A stretch of DNA of 64,000 nt, taken from contig NZ_JBKDZH010000015.1 of NCBI RefSeq assembly GCF_047971185.1, positions 62,001 through 126,000 on the forward strand. Direction: 5' to 3'. The position numbers and the translations under genes were made by a program. Shown here piece by piece: positions 51,915 through 61,185 of the stretch (the first letter of the stretch is position 1; each line of letters opens with the position of its first letter). The stretch is from Kluyvera sp047971185 (GTDB lineage Bacteria; Pseudomonadota; Gammaproteobacteria; Enterobacterales; Enterobacteriaceae). Below the pieces are notes generated by a model that was not told the DNA's origin, ran no database searches, and saw nothing but the letters and a program-made list of their open reading frames with translations.

Positions 51915-53246
51915 CTAGACTAAATCCGCCATCAGTACCTTCGAGCGGCGCTGGTAGTTATACAACTGCTTCTTACTCTCCGGCAGCAGCTCGACGTCCA
52001 CCGGCTTAAACCCGCGCTCCTGGAACCAGTGGATGCTGCGGGTGGTCAGCACGAACAGATGATTCAGCCCCATCTGCTTCGCCTGAGCGGCAATGCGGTC
52101 GAGCAGCACTTCGCCGCGCGAGGAGCTGCGGTAGTCCGGGTGGACCGCCACGCAGGCCATCTCGCCAATCTTCTCTTCCGGGAACGGGTAGAGCGCGGCG
52201 CAGGCGATGGTAGTGTTATCGCGCTGAATAATCGTGAATTTATCGATCTCCATCTCCAGCTGCTCGCGGGAGCGGCGCACCAGAATACCCTGCTGCTCCA
52301 GCGGGGCAATCAGATCGAGAATGCCGCCGATATCGTTGATGGTGGCGCGGCGAATCTGCTCGGCGCTCTCCATCACAATCTGCGTACCGATACCGTCGCG
52401 GGAGAACAGCTCCTGCAACAGCGCGCCGTCTTCCTGATAGCTGATCAGGTGGCTGCGGCGCACGCCGCTGCGGCAGGCCTTCACCGCGCCGCGCAGGAAG
52501 CGTACGGTGCCGGAAAGGTAGTCGCCTTCCTGCTCCAGCTCTTCAATGCGCGCCTGCGCTTCGTTGGGGAACAGCTCGGGAACAATATCGCCCGCGCTGT
52601 TGTAGACCCCCTGCGAGGAACAGAAGCCAATCATTTTTTCGGCCTTGAGCTTGATCGCCAGCTGGGTGGCAATTTCTTCGGAGGTCAGGTTAAAGCTCTC
52701 GCCGGTGACGGAAACCGCAACCGGCCCCATCAGCACGATCGCGCCGCTGTCGAGCTGGCGGTGGATCGCCTCTTCATCAATACGACGAATGCGCCCGCTG
52801 TGGCAGTAGTCGATACCGTCGTCCACGCCCAGCGGCTGAGCGATAATAAAGTTACCGCTCACCACGTTAATATGCGCCCCCTGTAGCGGGGTATTGTTCA
52901 GGCTCATCGACAGCCGCGCGGTGATATCCAGCTGTAGCTGACCCGCCGCTTGCTTAACCAGTTCAAGAGTTTTGCTATCGGTAACGCGAATATGCTTATG
53001 ATAGGTCGGCTGGTGGTGATGCTGCGCCAGGTTAGCGTCAATCTGCGGGCGCGCGCCATAAACCAGCACCAGACGAATGCCCAGACTGTGCAGTAGCCCT
53101 ATGTCATTGACGATACTGGAAAAATTTTCATGCTCAATGGCTTCGCCGCCAAGCATGATGACAAACGTCTTCCCCCGGTGAGCGTTAATATAGGGGACAG
53201 AATGACGAAACCCCTCGACCAGTTCGGTTCTACGTTCCTTCACCAC
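51915..53246 (-). CDS. argA: N-acetylglutamate synthase
   Basis: Protein of 443 residues, equal in length to E. coli ArgA. An amino-acid-kinase-like domain (about 1-290) is followed by a GNAT acetyltransferase domain (about 295-430, with VAVHPDYRSSSRGEVLL as acetyl-CoA motif). It makes N-acetylglutamate, the first step of arginine synthesis, and is inhibited by arginine. Translation starts at GTG (MVKERRTELVEGFRH). Tandem ARG boxes lie just upstream. Confidence 0.97.
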   Translation of the reverse strand: MVKERRTELVEGFRHSVPYINAHRGKTFVIMLGGEAIEHENFSSIVNDIGLLHSLGIRLVLVYGARPQIDANLAQHHHQPTYHKHIRVTDSKTLELVKQAAGQLQLDITARLSMSLNNTPLQGAHINVVSGNFIIAQPLGVDDGIDYCHSGRIRRIDEEAIHRQLDSGAIVLMGPVAVSVTGESFNLTSEEIATQLAIKLKAEKMIGFCSSQGVYNSAGDIVPELFPNEAQARIEELEQEGDYLSGTVRFLRGAVKACRSGVRRSHLISYQEDGALLQELFSRDGIGTQIVMESAEQIRRATINDIGGILDLIAPLEQQGILVRRSREQLEMEIDKFTIIQRDNTTIACAALYPFPEEKIGEMACVAVHPDYRSSSRGEVLLDRIAAQAKQMGLNHLFVLTTRSIHWFQERGFKPVDVELLPESKKQLYNYQRRSKVLMADLV

Positions 53247-53258
53247 AGCGTAACCCTC

Positions 53259-53296
53259 AATGCATGATTATTCGTAATAAGTGTATTTTTATTCTG
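53259..53296. promoter_or_regulatory. Tandem ARG boxes before argA
   Basis: Two 18-base sites, AATGCATGATTATTCGTA (53259-53276) and AAGTGTATTTTTATTCTG (53279-53296), with centres 20 bases apart. This is the layout bound by ArgR hexamers at arginine promoters. Confidence 0.72.
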
Positions 53297-53476
53297 TTTT
53301 GGCCGTAAACGCAAGCCGCAATTTACCCTGCCAGGCGAAAAAAACGCCGCGAATTTCGCTTAACCAACGAATGTTTACCCTTTTATAGATGACAGTTTAT
53401 TCGCCTTTGGTTAAAGTTTTCGGTCAATCGTATTTTGCTTAATTTTTAAATCGTCGTTATTTGCCTGGGATGGAGC

Positions 53477-54727
53477 ATGTCGGGAAGTCAGTCGTTGAGT
53501 CGCCGCCGCCTGTTAAAAGGGGCGGGCGCCATGTGGTTGTTAAGTGTCAGTCAGGTTGGTCTTGCTGCCGTCAGTCAGGTGGTGGCCGTCCGCATCTGGC
53601 CTGCGTCCAGCTACACGCGCGTTACGGTCGAGTCCAACCGCGTACTCAAGTACCGGCAGTTTGCCCTGAGCAATCCCGACCGCCTTGTGGTGGACCTCGA
53701 AGGGGTGAACCTCAACTCGGTGCTGAAAGGCATGGGGGCGCAGATTCGCGGCGACGATCCGTTTATCAAATCCGCGCGCGTGGGCCAGTTTGACCCGCAA
53801 ACCGTCCGGATGGTGTTTGAACTGAAGCAGGACGTTAAACCGCAGCTGTTTGCCCTCGCTCCGGTCGCCAGTTTTAAAGAGCGTCTGGTGATGGACCTCT
53901 ATCCCGCGAACGCTAACGATGTGCAGGATCCGCTGCTGGCGCTGCTGGAAGAGTACAATAAAGACGGCCTCGAAAAGCAGGTTCCGCCCGCCGAAAGCGG
54001 CCCGAAACCGGGCAAAGCCGGCCGCGATCGCCCGATTGTGATTATGCTTGACCCCGGCCACGGCGGCGAAGACTCCGGCGCGGTGGGGCTGCACAAGACG
54101 CGGGAAAAAGACGTGGTGCTGCAAATCGCCCGCCGCCTGCGTGCGCTGATTGAGAAAGAAGGCAACATGAAGGCCTACATGACGCGCAACGAAGATATCT
54201 TTATTCCGCTGAAGGTGCGCGTCGCCAAAGCGCAGAAACAGCGCGCCGACCTGTTTGTCTCCATTCACGCGGATGCCTTCACCAGCCGCCAGCCGCGCGG
54301 CTCATCGGTGTTTGCGCTCTCCACCAAAGGGGCCACCAGTACCGCGGCGAAATATCTCGCGCAAACCCAGAACGCCTCGGATCTCATCGGCGGGGTGAGC
54401 AAAAGCGGCGACCGCTACGTCGACCACACCATGTTTGATATGGTGCAGTCGCTGACTATCGCCGACAGCCTGAAGTTTGGTAAAGCGGTGCTCCAAAAGA
54501 TGGGGCAGATTAACAACCTGCATAAAAACCAGGTCGAGCAGGCGGGCTTTGCGGTGCTGAAAGCACCGGATATCCCGTCGATCCTCGTCGAAACGGCGTT
54601 TATCAGTAACGTTGAAGAAGAGCGCAAGCTGAAAACCGCGAAGTTCCAGCAGGAAGTGGCCGAGTCAATCCTTGCCGGGATTAAGGCCTACTTCGCCGAC
54701 GGCGCGACGCTGGCGCGGCGCGGTTAA
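53477..54727 (+). CDS. amiC: N-acetylmuramoyl-L-alanine amidase AmiC
   Basis: Septal peptidoglycan amidase of 416 residues. A twin-arginine signal (SLSRRRLLKGAG, about residues 6-17, then a hydrophobic stretch) sends it folded to the periplasm. An AMIN domain (about 40-150) targets it to the septum, and the amidase_3 zinc domain (about 190-405) has LDPGHGGEDSGAVG, SIHADAF and VETAFISN. NlpD activates it in E. coli. The start follows GGATGGAGC. The cobD start lies six bases after the stop. Confidence 0.97.
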   Translation: MSGSQSLSRRRLLKGAGAMWLLSVSQVGLAAVSQVVAVRIWPASSYTRVTVESNRVLKYRQFALSNPDRLVVDLEGVNLNSVLKGMGAQIRGDDPFIKSARVGQFDPQTVRMVFELKQDVKPQLFALAPVASFKERLVMDLYPANANDVQDPLLALLEEYNKDGLEKQVPPAESGPKPGKAGRDRPIVIMLDPGHGGEDSGAVGLHKTREKDVVLQIARRLRALIEKEGNMKAYMTRNEDIFIPLKVRVAKAQKQRADLFVSIHADAFTSRQPRGSSVFALSTKGATSTAAKYLAQTQNASDLIGGVSKSGDRYVDHTMFDMVQSLTIADSLKFGKAVLQKMGQINNLHKNQVEQAGFAVLKAPDIPSILVETAFISNVEEERKLKTAKFQQEVAESILAGIKAYFADGATLARRG

Positions 54728-54733
54728 TCCGGT

Positions 54734-55810
54734 ATGACGCGTCTGAAAAGCGCCCACGGCGGCAACACCCGCGAAGCGGCGGCGCTGATGGGCCTTACCG
54801 CCGACCAACTGCTGGATTTCAGCGCCAACATCAATCCGCTGGGCATGCCCGAGAGCCTGAAGCAGGCGATCGTTGCCCAGCTCGCCTGCGCCGAGCGCTA
54901 CCCCGACGTTGAGTACCTGCAGCTGCATCAGGCGCTGGCGGCGCACCACGGCGTGCCTGCGGCGTGGGTGCTGGCGGGCAACGGCGAGACGGAGTCCATT
55001 TTCACCCTTGTTCAGGGGCTGCAGCCGCGCCGGGCGATGGTCGTTGCCCCCGGGTTTGCCGAATATCGTCGGGCGCTGGAAACGGTTGAATGCGCCATCG
55101 ACACCTTTTTCCTGCGCGAAGAGGATGGCTGGCAGTTGACCGATCGTTTGCTCCCGGCACTGACCGCGGAGCTGGACTGCCTGTTTCTGTGCACGCCGAA
55201 TAACCCAACCGGCCTCCTGCCGGATCGCGCGCTGCTGACGGCGATCGCCGAACGCTGCCGGGCGCTGAATATCGCGCTGATCCTCGACGAAGCCTTTCTC
55301 GATTTTCTTCCCGACGAACCGGGCTTTATCCCGCAGCTGGCGCACTCTCCGCACGTCTGGGTACTGCGATCGCTCACCAAATTCTACGCCATTCCCGGCC
55401 TGCGGCTGGGCTATCTGCTGAACAGCGATGAACAGGCGGTGGCCAGGCTACGCCAGCGGCAGATGCCCTGGGCCATCAACGCCTTTGCCGCGCTGGCGGG
55501 CGAGGTGGTGCTCAACGACCTTGCCTATCAGCAGGCGACCTATCGCTGGTTACGCGAGGAAGGCGCGCGCTTTTATCAGGCGCTGGGCGAGATTGCGGGG
55601 CTGAAGGTTTATCCGGGGCGGGCCAACTATCTGTTTTTACGCTGTGAACGGCCGGACGTCGAGCTTCAGTACGCGCTGTTAGAAAAGCAGATTTTGATTC
55701 GCAGCTGCGCGAACTATCCCGGGCTGGACGCGCGTTACTTCCGCGTGGCGATCCGCAGCCGTGAAGAAAACCAGCGGCTGTTGACGGCCCTGCGTCAGGC
55801 GCTGGCCTGA
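54734..55810 (+). CDS. cobD: L-threonine-O-3-phosphate decarboxylase CobD
   Basis: PLP enzyme of 358 residues, aspartate aminotransferase fold. It turns L-threonine phosphate into (R)-1-amino-2-propanol phosphate, the linker between corrin ring and lower ligand of cobalamin. The PLP lysine is Lys216 in SLTKFYAIPGLRLGY, the same number as in Salmonella CobD. TPNNPTGLLP and LDEAFLDF are further cofactor motifs. It lies six bases after amiC and may share its transcript. Its end overlaps pduX on the other strand by 16 bases. Confidence 0.93.
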   Translation: MTRLKSAHGGNTREAAALMGLTADQLLDFSANINPLGMPESLKQAIVAQLACAERYPDVEYLQLHQALAAHHGVPAAWVLAGNGETESIFTLVQGLQPRRAMVVAPGFAEYRRALETVECAIDTFFLREEDGWQLTDRLLPALTAELDCLFLCTPNNPTGLLPDRALLTAIAERCRALNIALILDEAFLDFLPDEPGFIPQLAHSPHVWVLRSLTKFYAIPGLRLGYLLNSDEQAVARLRQRQMPWAINAFAALAGEVVLNDLAYQQATYRWLREEGARFYQALGEIAGLKVYPGRANYLFLRCERPDVELQYALLEKQILIRSCANYPGLDARYFRVAIRSREENQRLLTALRQALA

Positions 55811-56664
55811 ACCCCACCCGCCACCGAGGCGAGCAGATGCCGCTGCGGCCAGTGCGCCGCCAGTTTCTGCTGGCTCAGCGCCCAGTGCAGATAATCCACA
55901 TCGTGATAACGCCGGTCGAGCATCAGCCCGACCACGCTGCCGCTGTGCGCCACCGTCAGGCCGTACAAGCCGCAGGATTCCACCAGCGCGAGCAGCGCCG
56001 CAAACGCTGGCTTTGGCAGTAGCGTCTGGCTGGCGACGGCGCTGAGCGTCGCCGCTTCGCCCAGCAGGCTGGCGTCAGTGCGGGTACAGGCGCTTTGCAC
56101 CTTTTCCCACGCGCGTTGCATCACCCCGGCGTTGGCTTTTAGCGCCGCGCGGCGCGGCAGGCGGTGATAATCGGCGGTGCGTAGCTGAAGCGGGCTTTCC
56201 AGCACCAGCAGGTCAAAATGCGGCGCGGCGGCGCAGGCTATCTGCGTTTGCGCGTGATGGTGGTCGAAGAGCGTCAGGGCGCGAAACAGGGTGCTGTCCG
56301 TGGGTTCAAGCGCGACGCACTGCGCCGCCAGTTCAGATTCACTAAGTGAATGCCCCAGATGATGCGCGGTGGCGACGGCGGTGGCGGCAATGTCGGCGGT
56401 GCTGCTGGCCATCCCTTTCGCCAGCGGAATGGTGGAGTCAATCTCAATGCGCAGCGCCTGGCTGAACGTCGGCGGATAGCCCCAGCGCGCCAGCAGCGCC
56501 TTGAGCATCGCGCGGGCCAGCGGGCGTTCATCCGCCAGCGGCGTGCCTTCGCGCACCTCGACCGTGCTGTACCAGTCTACCGGGCACGAGATAAGCTTTT
56601 CACTGCCCAGGATCCAGCCCTGAATGAGTTCCCCACCGGAGGCGGGACAGCGCGCCACGCTCAT
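55795..56664 (-). CDS. pduX: L-threonine kinase PduX
   Basis: GHMP-family kinase of 289 residues from the ATG at 56664 (MSVARCPASGGELIQGW). A longer frame upstream enters the riboswitch and is rejected. The phosphate-binding loop PLAKGMASSTADIAATA lies near residue 90. It phosphorylates L-threonine, giving the substrate of CobD. In Salmonella pduX sits at the end of the pdu operon; here it faces cobD and lies beside cbiA, a direct grouping of linker-synthesis genes. It is divergent from the cbi operon. Confidence 0.92.
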   Translation of the reverse strand: MSVARCPASGGELIQGWILGSEKLISCPVDWYSTVEVREGTPLADERPLARAMLKALLARWGYPPTFSQALRIEIDSTIPLAKGMASSTADIAATAVATAHHLGHSLSESELAAQCVALEPTDSTLFRALTLFDHHHAQTQIACAAAPHFDLLVLESPLQLRTADYHRLPRRAALKANAGVMQRAWEKVQSACTRTDASLLGEAATLSAVASQTLLPKPAFAALLALVESCGLYGLTVAHSGSVVGLMLDRRYHDVDYLHWALSQQKLAAHWPQRHLLASVAGGVQASA

Positions 56665-56810
56665 TGATTTTCCTTGCCTTGCTGAACGAGATATAACTAC
56701 CGTAAATAAATCTGCCGGTATTGTCATAGCGCAACGAATTCCTTCTTTGGCGGCGCTAGAGTAACCTGCTTTTATTTTATGCGGGCCTGTGTGCTGGCAT
56801 AAATCTGCAA

Positions 56811-56966
56811 CCAACAGGTTTGGCATAGATTATGTGCCAGGGAAGGAGGTGTAAACCCTCCGCAGCCCCCGCTGCTGTGATGCTGACGACCCCGTAAAGA
56901 CCACTGATCGTGACGATTGGGAAGGACGGGTGAGGATGACGCTAAGCCAGAAGACCTGCCTGTTGG
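56811..56966 (+). promoter_or_regulatory. Cobalamin riboswitch aptamer
   Basis: The B12 box AGCCAGAAGACCTGCC (56945-56960) is near consensus. CCAACAGG (56811-56818) and CCTGTTGG (56959-56966) close the outer stem. GCCAGGGAAGGAGGTG and GGGAAGGACGGGTGAGGATG are the conserved internal elements. It lies upstream of cbiA and would shut the operon when adenosylcobalamin is present. Confidence 0.95.
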
Positions 56967-57053
56967 CCATTCACAACAACTTCGGTGGGAAGTGGGTTGC
57001 TTTGAGTCGCACAGTCTTCGGACTGGGCGCACGCACGGCTATACCCGAAGACC

Positions 57054-57073
57054 ACCCTGAATAGGGTCAGGGT
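57054..57073 (+). promoter_or_regulatory. Hairpin over the cbiA ribosome-binding site
   Basis: ACCCTGA (57054-57060) pairs perfectly with TCAGGGT (57067-57073), which ends exactly at the cbiA ATG and includes the likely ribosome-binding G-run. There is no T tract, so control is probably at translation initiation, as in the Salmonella cob leader. Confidence 0.78.
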
Positions 57074-58447
57074 ATGGCAGCCAGACAGCACGCATTTCTC
57101 CTCGCAGGCACCGGCAGCGGCTGTGGTAAAACCACGGTCACGCTCGGCCTGCTGACGCTGTTTCAGCGGCGCGGTCTGCGCGTCCAGCCCTACAAAGTGG
57201 GCCCCGACTACCTCGATACCGGCTGGCACTCCGCGCTGTGCGGGGTTACGTCCCGCAATCTCGACGCTTTTATGCTGCCCGCCCCCACGCTTAACGCCCT
57301 GTTCTGCGACCACCTGCAGCAGGCCGATATCGCCGTGATTGAAGGCGTGATGGGCCTGTATGACGGCTACGGCACCGACCCCAACTATTGCAGCAGCGCG
57401 GCGATGGCCAAACAGCTGGGCTGCCCGGTGATTCTGCTGGTCGATGGCAAAGCGGTCTCTACCTCGATTGCCGCGACGGTGCTGGGCTTCCAGCATTTCG
57501 ACCCGAGCCTGAATATTGCCGGTGTCATCGTTAACCGCGTCAACAGCGACGGCCACTATCACCTGCTGAAAAGCGCCATTGAGCGCTACTGCAGCCTGCC
57601 GGTGCTCGGCTACGTGCCGTGTGCGGAGGGCGTATCACTACCGGAACGTCACCTTGGTCTGGTCACCGCCAGAGAATCGCTCATCGATGCGCAGCCATGG
57701 AAGGATTTCGCCGCGACGCTGGAACGGACGTTGGATGTTGATCGCCTGCTGGAACTGAGCGCTTTGAACATGTTACCGCCGGGCGAGTGGCCACCGATGC
57801 CGGCCAGCGGCGAGGGGCTAACCCTCGCGGTCGCGGATGATGAAGCGTTCAATTTCTACTACCCGGATAACTTCGCGTTACTGGAACGCGCGGGCGTGAC
57901 TCTTGTCCGCTTTAGCCCATTGCATGACGCGGAACTTCCCGACTGCCAGATGATCTGGCTCGGCGGCGGCTACCCGGAACTGCACGCCCGAGCGCTTGCC
58001 GCCAACGCGCCGATGCTGGCGCAGCTGCGAGCGGCGCATCAGCGCGGCGTGGCCATTTACGCTGAATGCGGCGGCCTGATGTATCTCGGCAGCACGCTGG
58101 AAGATGCGCAGGGCGAGGTGCACGCGATGGCGGATATCCTCCCCGGCGACAGCAAAATGGGCCAGCGGCTGACCCGCTTTGGCTACTGCGAAGCGCGGGC
58201 CGAGCGGCAGACGCTGCTCGCCGCCCCCGGCGAAGCGCTGCGCGGCCACGAGTTCCACTACTCCGATTTCACCGCGCGCATCCCACCGGCGATGGCCTGC
58301 CGCAAAACCCGCGACGGTGAAATTCTGGCGCAGTGGCAGGGCGGCTGGCAGCTTGGCAACACCTTCGCCAGCTATCTCCACGTTCACTTCGCCCAACGCC
58401 CTGAGATGCTCAACCACTGGTTTGCGGCGGCAAGGAGCGTGCTATGA
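57074..58447 (+). CDS. cbiA: Cobyrinic acid a,c-diamide synthase CbiA
   Basis: Protein of 457 residues. It amidates the a and c side chains of cobyrinic acid using glutamine and ATP. The N-terminal synthetase has a P-loop AGTGSGCGKTTVT (residues 11-23). The C-terminal class I-like glutamine amidotransferase has IYAECGGLMYLG with the nucleophilic cysteine near residue 330 and LHVHF near the end. It is the first gene of the cbi operon, behind the riboswitch, and overlaps cbiB by four bases (ATGA). Confidence 0.96.
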   Translation: MAARQHAFLLAGTGSGCGKTTVTLGLLTLFQRRGLRVQPYKVGPDYLDTGWHSALCGVTSRNLDAFMLPAPTLNALFCDHLQQADIAVIEGVMGLYDGYGTDPNYCSSAAMAKQLGCPVILLVDGKAVSTSIAATVLGFQHFDPSLNIAGVIVNRVNSDGHYHLLKSAIERYCSLPVLGYVPCAEGVSLPERHLGLVTARESLIDAQPWKDFAATLERTLDVDRLLELSALNMLPPGEWPPMPASGEGLTLAVADDEAFNFYYPDNFALLERAGVTLVRFSPLHDAELPDCQMIWLGGGYPELHARALAANAPMLAQLRAAHQRGVAIYAECGGLMYLGSTLEDAQGEVHAMADILPGDSKMGQRLTRFGYCEARAERQTLLAAPGEALRGHEFHYSDFTARIPPAMACRKTRDGEILAQWQGGWQLGNTFASYLHVHFAQRPEMLNHWFAAARSVL

Positions 58448-59403
58448 CGCTGCTGGCCTGGTGCGTTGCGTGGTTGCTCGACGTCGCGATTGGCGACCCG
58501 CAAAACTGGCCGCATCCGGTACGCTGGATAGGCAACCTGATTACCCTCGTCCAGCGCGCCGTGCGCCGCGCATGCCGTAGCGACCGCGCCCTGCGCGTCG
58601 GCGGCGGCGTGATGTGGCTGGTGGTGGTCGGGCTGACCTACGGCATCGCCTGGGGCGTGCTGCATCTGGCGACGTTGATTCACCCGTGGTTGGGCTGGGG
58701 CATTGAGGTGTGGATGATTTTCACCGTGCTGGCCGGGCGCTGCCTCGCCCGCTCGGCGCAGGACGTTGAGCGCCCTCTGCGCGCGGGCGAGCTGGCTGAA
58801 AGCCGCCTCAAGCTGTCGTGGATTGTTGGCCGCGATACCTCGCAGTTACAGCCGGAACAGATTAACCGCGCGGTGGTGGAGACGGTGGCGGAAAACACCG
58901 TCGACGGCATTATCGCGCCGCTGTTTTTCCTGCTGCTCGGCGGCGCGCCGCTGGCGATGGCCTATAAGGCGGTCAACACCCTCGATTCAATGGTCGGCTA
59001 CAAGCATGAAAAGTACCGCGCCATCGGCATGGTCAGCGCCCGGCTGGATGACGTCGCGAACTACATTCCCGCGCGCCTGAGCTGGCTGCTGATTAGCGCC
59101 GCCGCGTTGCTCTGCCGCCTTGACGCCCCGCGCGCGCTGCGCATCGGCTGGCGCGACCGTTATCACCACAGCAGCCCGAACTGCGCGTGGTCAGAGGCCG
59201 CCGTCGCCGGGGCGCTGGGCATCCGCCTTGGCGGCCCGAACGACTATTTTGGCCAGCGCGTGGAGAAGCCGTGGATCGGCGACGCCCGCCGCGCGATCGC
59301 CATTGATGATATTTCCCGAACGATACGACTGATGTGGGTGGCATCCACGCTGGCCCTGCTGCTGTTTATGGCGGTCAGGTACTGGCTGGTGGGCGCGGCC
59401 TGA
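58444..59403 (+). CDS. cbiB: Adenosylcobinamide-phosphate synthase CbiB
   Basis: Inner-membrane protein of 319 residues with four or five predicted helices. It joins adenosylcobyric acid with aminopropanol phosphate, the product of PduX and CobD, which are encoded just upstream. Typical motifs are DVAIGDPQNWPHPVRWIG at the N-terminus and AENTVDGIIAPLFF in the middle. CbiC follows after ten bases that contain GAGGAGAA. Confidence 0.95.
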   Translation: MTLLAWCVAWLLDVAIGDPQNWPHPVRWIGNLITLVQRAVRRACRSDRALRVGGGVMWLVVVGLTYGIAWGVLHLATLIHPWLGWGIEVWMIFTVLAGRCLARSAQDVERPLRAGELAESRLKLSWIVGRDTSQLQPEQINRAVVETVAENTVDGIIAPLFFLLLGGAPLAMAYKAVNTLDSMVGYKHEKYRAIGMVSARLDDVANYIPARLSWLLISAAALLCRLDAPRALRIGWRDRYHHSSPNCAWSEAAVAGALGIRLGGPNDYFGQRVEKPWIGDARRAIAIDDISRTIRLMWVASTLALLLFMAVRYWLVGAA

Positions 59404-59413
59404 GGAGAACGGC

Positions 59414-60049
59414 ATGAACTATATCCAGCAACCGCAAGCGATTGAGCGCAAAAGCTTCGAGATAATCAGCGAGATTATCGCGCAAACTCGCCCGGCGTAT
59501 CGCTTCGACAGCCCGCTGCACGAGGCGATAATCAAACGGGTGATCCACACCACCGCCGACTTCGACTGGCTGGATATTCTGTGGTTCGCCCCGGACGCGC
59601 TCGACCGCCTGAGCGAGGCGCTCAGCCGCCCGTGCACGCTGTACACCGACACCACCATGGCGCTGTCCGGCATCAATAAAAACCTGCTGGCGACCTTCGG
59701 CGGCGAATGCCGCTGCTACATCAGCGACCCGCGGGTGGTGCGTGAGGCCAAAGCGCAGGGCATCACCCGTTCGATGGCGGCGGTGGATATCGCCGTTAAA
59801 GAAGAGGGCGACAAAGTGTTTGTCTTCGGCAACGCGCCAACCGCGCTGTTCCGTCTACTGGAGCATAAAGGCTTAGCGGTCGGCGGCGTGGTGGGCGTAC
59901 CGGTCGGTTTTGTCGGCGCGGCGGAGTCGAAAGAGGCGCTAAGCCACAGCGGGCTGCCGGGCATTGCCGCGCTGGGGCGCAAGGGGGGCAGCAACGTCGC
60001 GGCGGCGATCGTCAACGCCATCCTCTACCACTTGCAGGCCGCGCAATGA
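59414..60049 (+). CDS. cbiC: Precorrin-8 / cobalt-precorrin-8 methylmutase CbiC
   Basis: Protein of 211 residues. It moves a methyl group from C-11 to C-12 of the corrin ring, yielding cobyrinic acid with cobalt. Family motifs include SFEIISEI near the N-terminus, HTTADFDW with the catalytic histidine (about residue 50), and GVPVGFVGAAESKE in the last third. It overlaps cbiD by four bases (ATGA). Confidence 0.95.
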   Translation: MNYIQQPQAIERKSFEIISEIIAQTRPAYRFDSPLHEAIIKRVIHTTADFDWLDILWFAPDALDRLSEALSRPCTLYTDTTMALSGINKNLLATFGGECRCYISDPRVVREAKAQGITRSMAAVDIAVKEEGDKVFVFGNAPTALFRLLEHKGLAVGGVVGVPVGFVGAAESKEALSHSGLPGIAALGRKGGSNVAAAIVNAILYHLQAAQ

Positions 60050-61185
60050 GCGACGCCGCCTTCGACGCCCCGGTCTGGCATAACGGCAAAGCGCTGCGCA
60101 AAGGCTATACCACCGGTTCCTGCGCCACGGCGGCGGCGAAAGTTGCCGCGCTGATGGTGATGCGTCAGCACCTGATTCACCAGGTGTCGATCGTCACGCC
60201 GTCGGGCGCCACGCTGAATATGAACGTCGAGTCGCCGCACGTTGAGGGGCAGCAGGGCATCGCCGCCATTCGTAAAGACGGCGGCGATGACGTCGACGCC
60301 ACCCACGGGATGCTGATTTTCGCCCGCGTCACCCTTAACGACGGCGGGGAAATCGTCCTGCGCGGCGGCGAGGGCGTGGGCACCGTTACCCGTAAAGGTA
60401 TCGGCTTGCCCATCGGCAGCGCGGCGATCAACCGTACCCCGCGCCACACCATCGAAAGCGCGGTACGCGAGGCGATTGGTCCGGCGCGCGGCGCGGAGGT
60501 GGAAATCTTTGCCCCGGAAGGGGAAGAGCGGGCGAAAAAAACCTACAACGCGCGGCTCGGCATTATCGGCGGGATCTCGATTATTGGCACCACCGGCATC
60601 GTCACGCCGATGTCGGAAGAGAGCTGGAAGCGCTCGCTGGCGCTGGAGCTGGAGATGAAGCGCGCGGCGGGGCTGGAGCGGGTGATTCTGGTGCCGGGCA
60701 ACCACGGCGAGCGCTTCGTGCGCGAGCAGCTGGGCCTCGACCCGCAGAGCGTAGTGACGATGAGTAACTTCGTTGGCTACATGATTGAAGAGGCGGTACG
60801 CCTCGGCTTTCGCCAGATTGTGCTGATCGGCCACCCCGGCAAGCTGATTAAAATCGCTGCCGGGATTTTCCACACCCATAGCCATATCGCCGATGCGCGA
60901 ATGGAAACGCTGGTCGCCCATCTGGCGCTGCTCGGCGCGCCGCTTGAGCTGCTGAAGCGGGTGAGCGACTGCGACACCACCGAGGCGGCAATGGAGCATA
61001 TCGAGGCCTGCGGTTTTCAGCACATCTACAACCACCTTGCCGAGCGCATCTGCCAGCGCGTACAGCAGCGCCTGCGCTTTACGCAAAATCCGCCACGCTG
61101 CGACGCGATTATGTTCTCGTTCGATAACCAGATCCTCGGCAGCAGCCGCCCGGTCGCCGAGATTGTGGGGGACGGGCCATGTTAA
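60046..61185 (+). CDS. cbiD: Cobalt-precorrin-5B C1-methyltransferase CbiD
   Basis: Protein of 379 residues, specific to the anaerobic early-cobalt route. The N-terminal LRKGYTTGSCATAAAKVAAL is diagnostic, and a later IVLIGHPGKLIKIAAGIFHTHS is conserved. It methylates C-1 of the ring with S-adenosylmethionine. It overlaps cbiE by seven bases. Confidence 0.96.
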   Translation: MSDAAFDAPVWHNGKALRKGYTTGSCATAAAKVAALMVMRQHLIHQVSIVTPSGATLNMNVESPHVEGQQGIAAIRKDGGDDVDATHGMLIFARVTLNDGGEIVLRGGEGVGTVTRKGIGLPIGSAAINRTPRHTIESAVREAIGPARGAEVEIFAPEGEERAKKTYNARLGIIGGISIIGTTGIVTPMSEESWKRSLALELEMKRAAGLERVILVPGNHGERFVREQLGLDPQSVVTMSNFVGYMIEEAVRLGFRQIVLIGHPGKLIKIAAGIFHTHSHIADARMETLVAHLALLGAPLELLKRVSDCDTTEAAMEHIEACGFQHIYNHLAERICQRVQQRLRFTQNPPRCDAIMFSFDNQILGSSRPVAEIVGDGPC

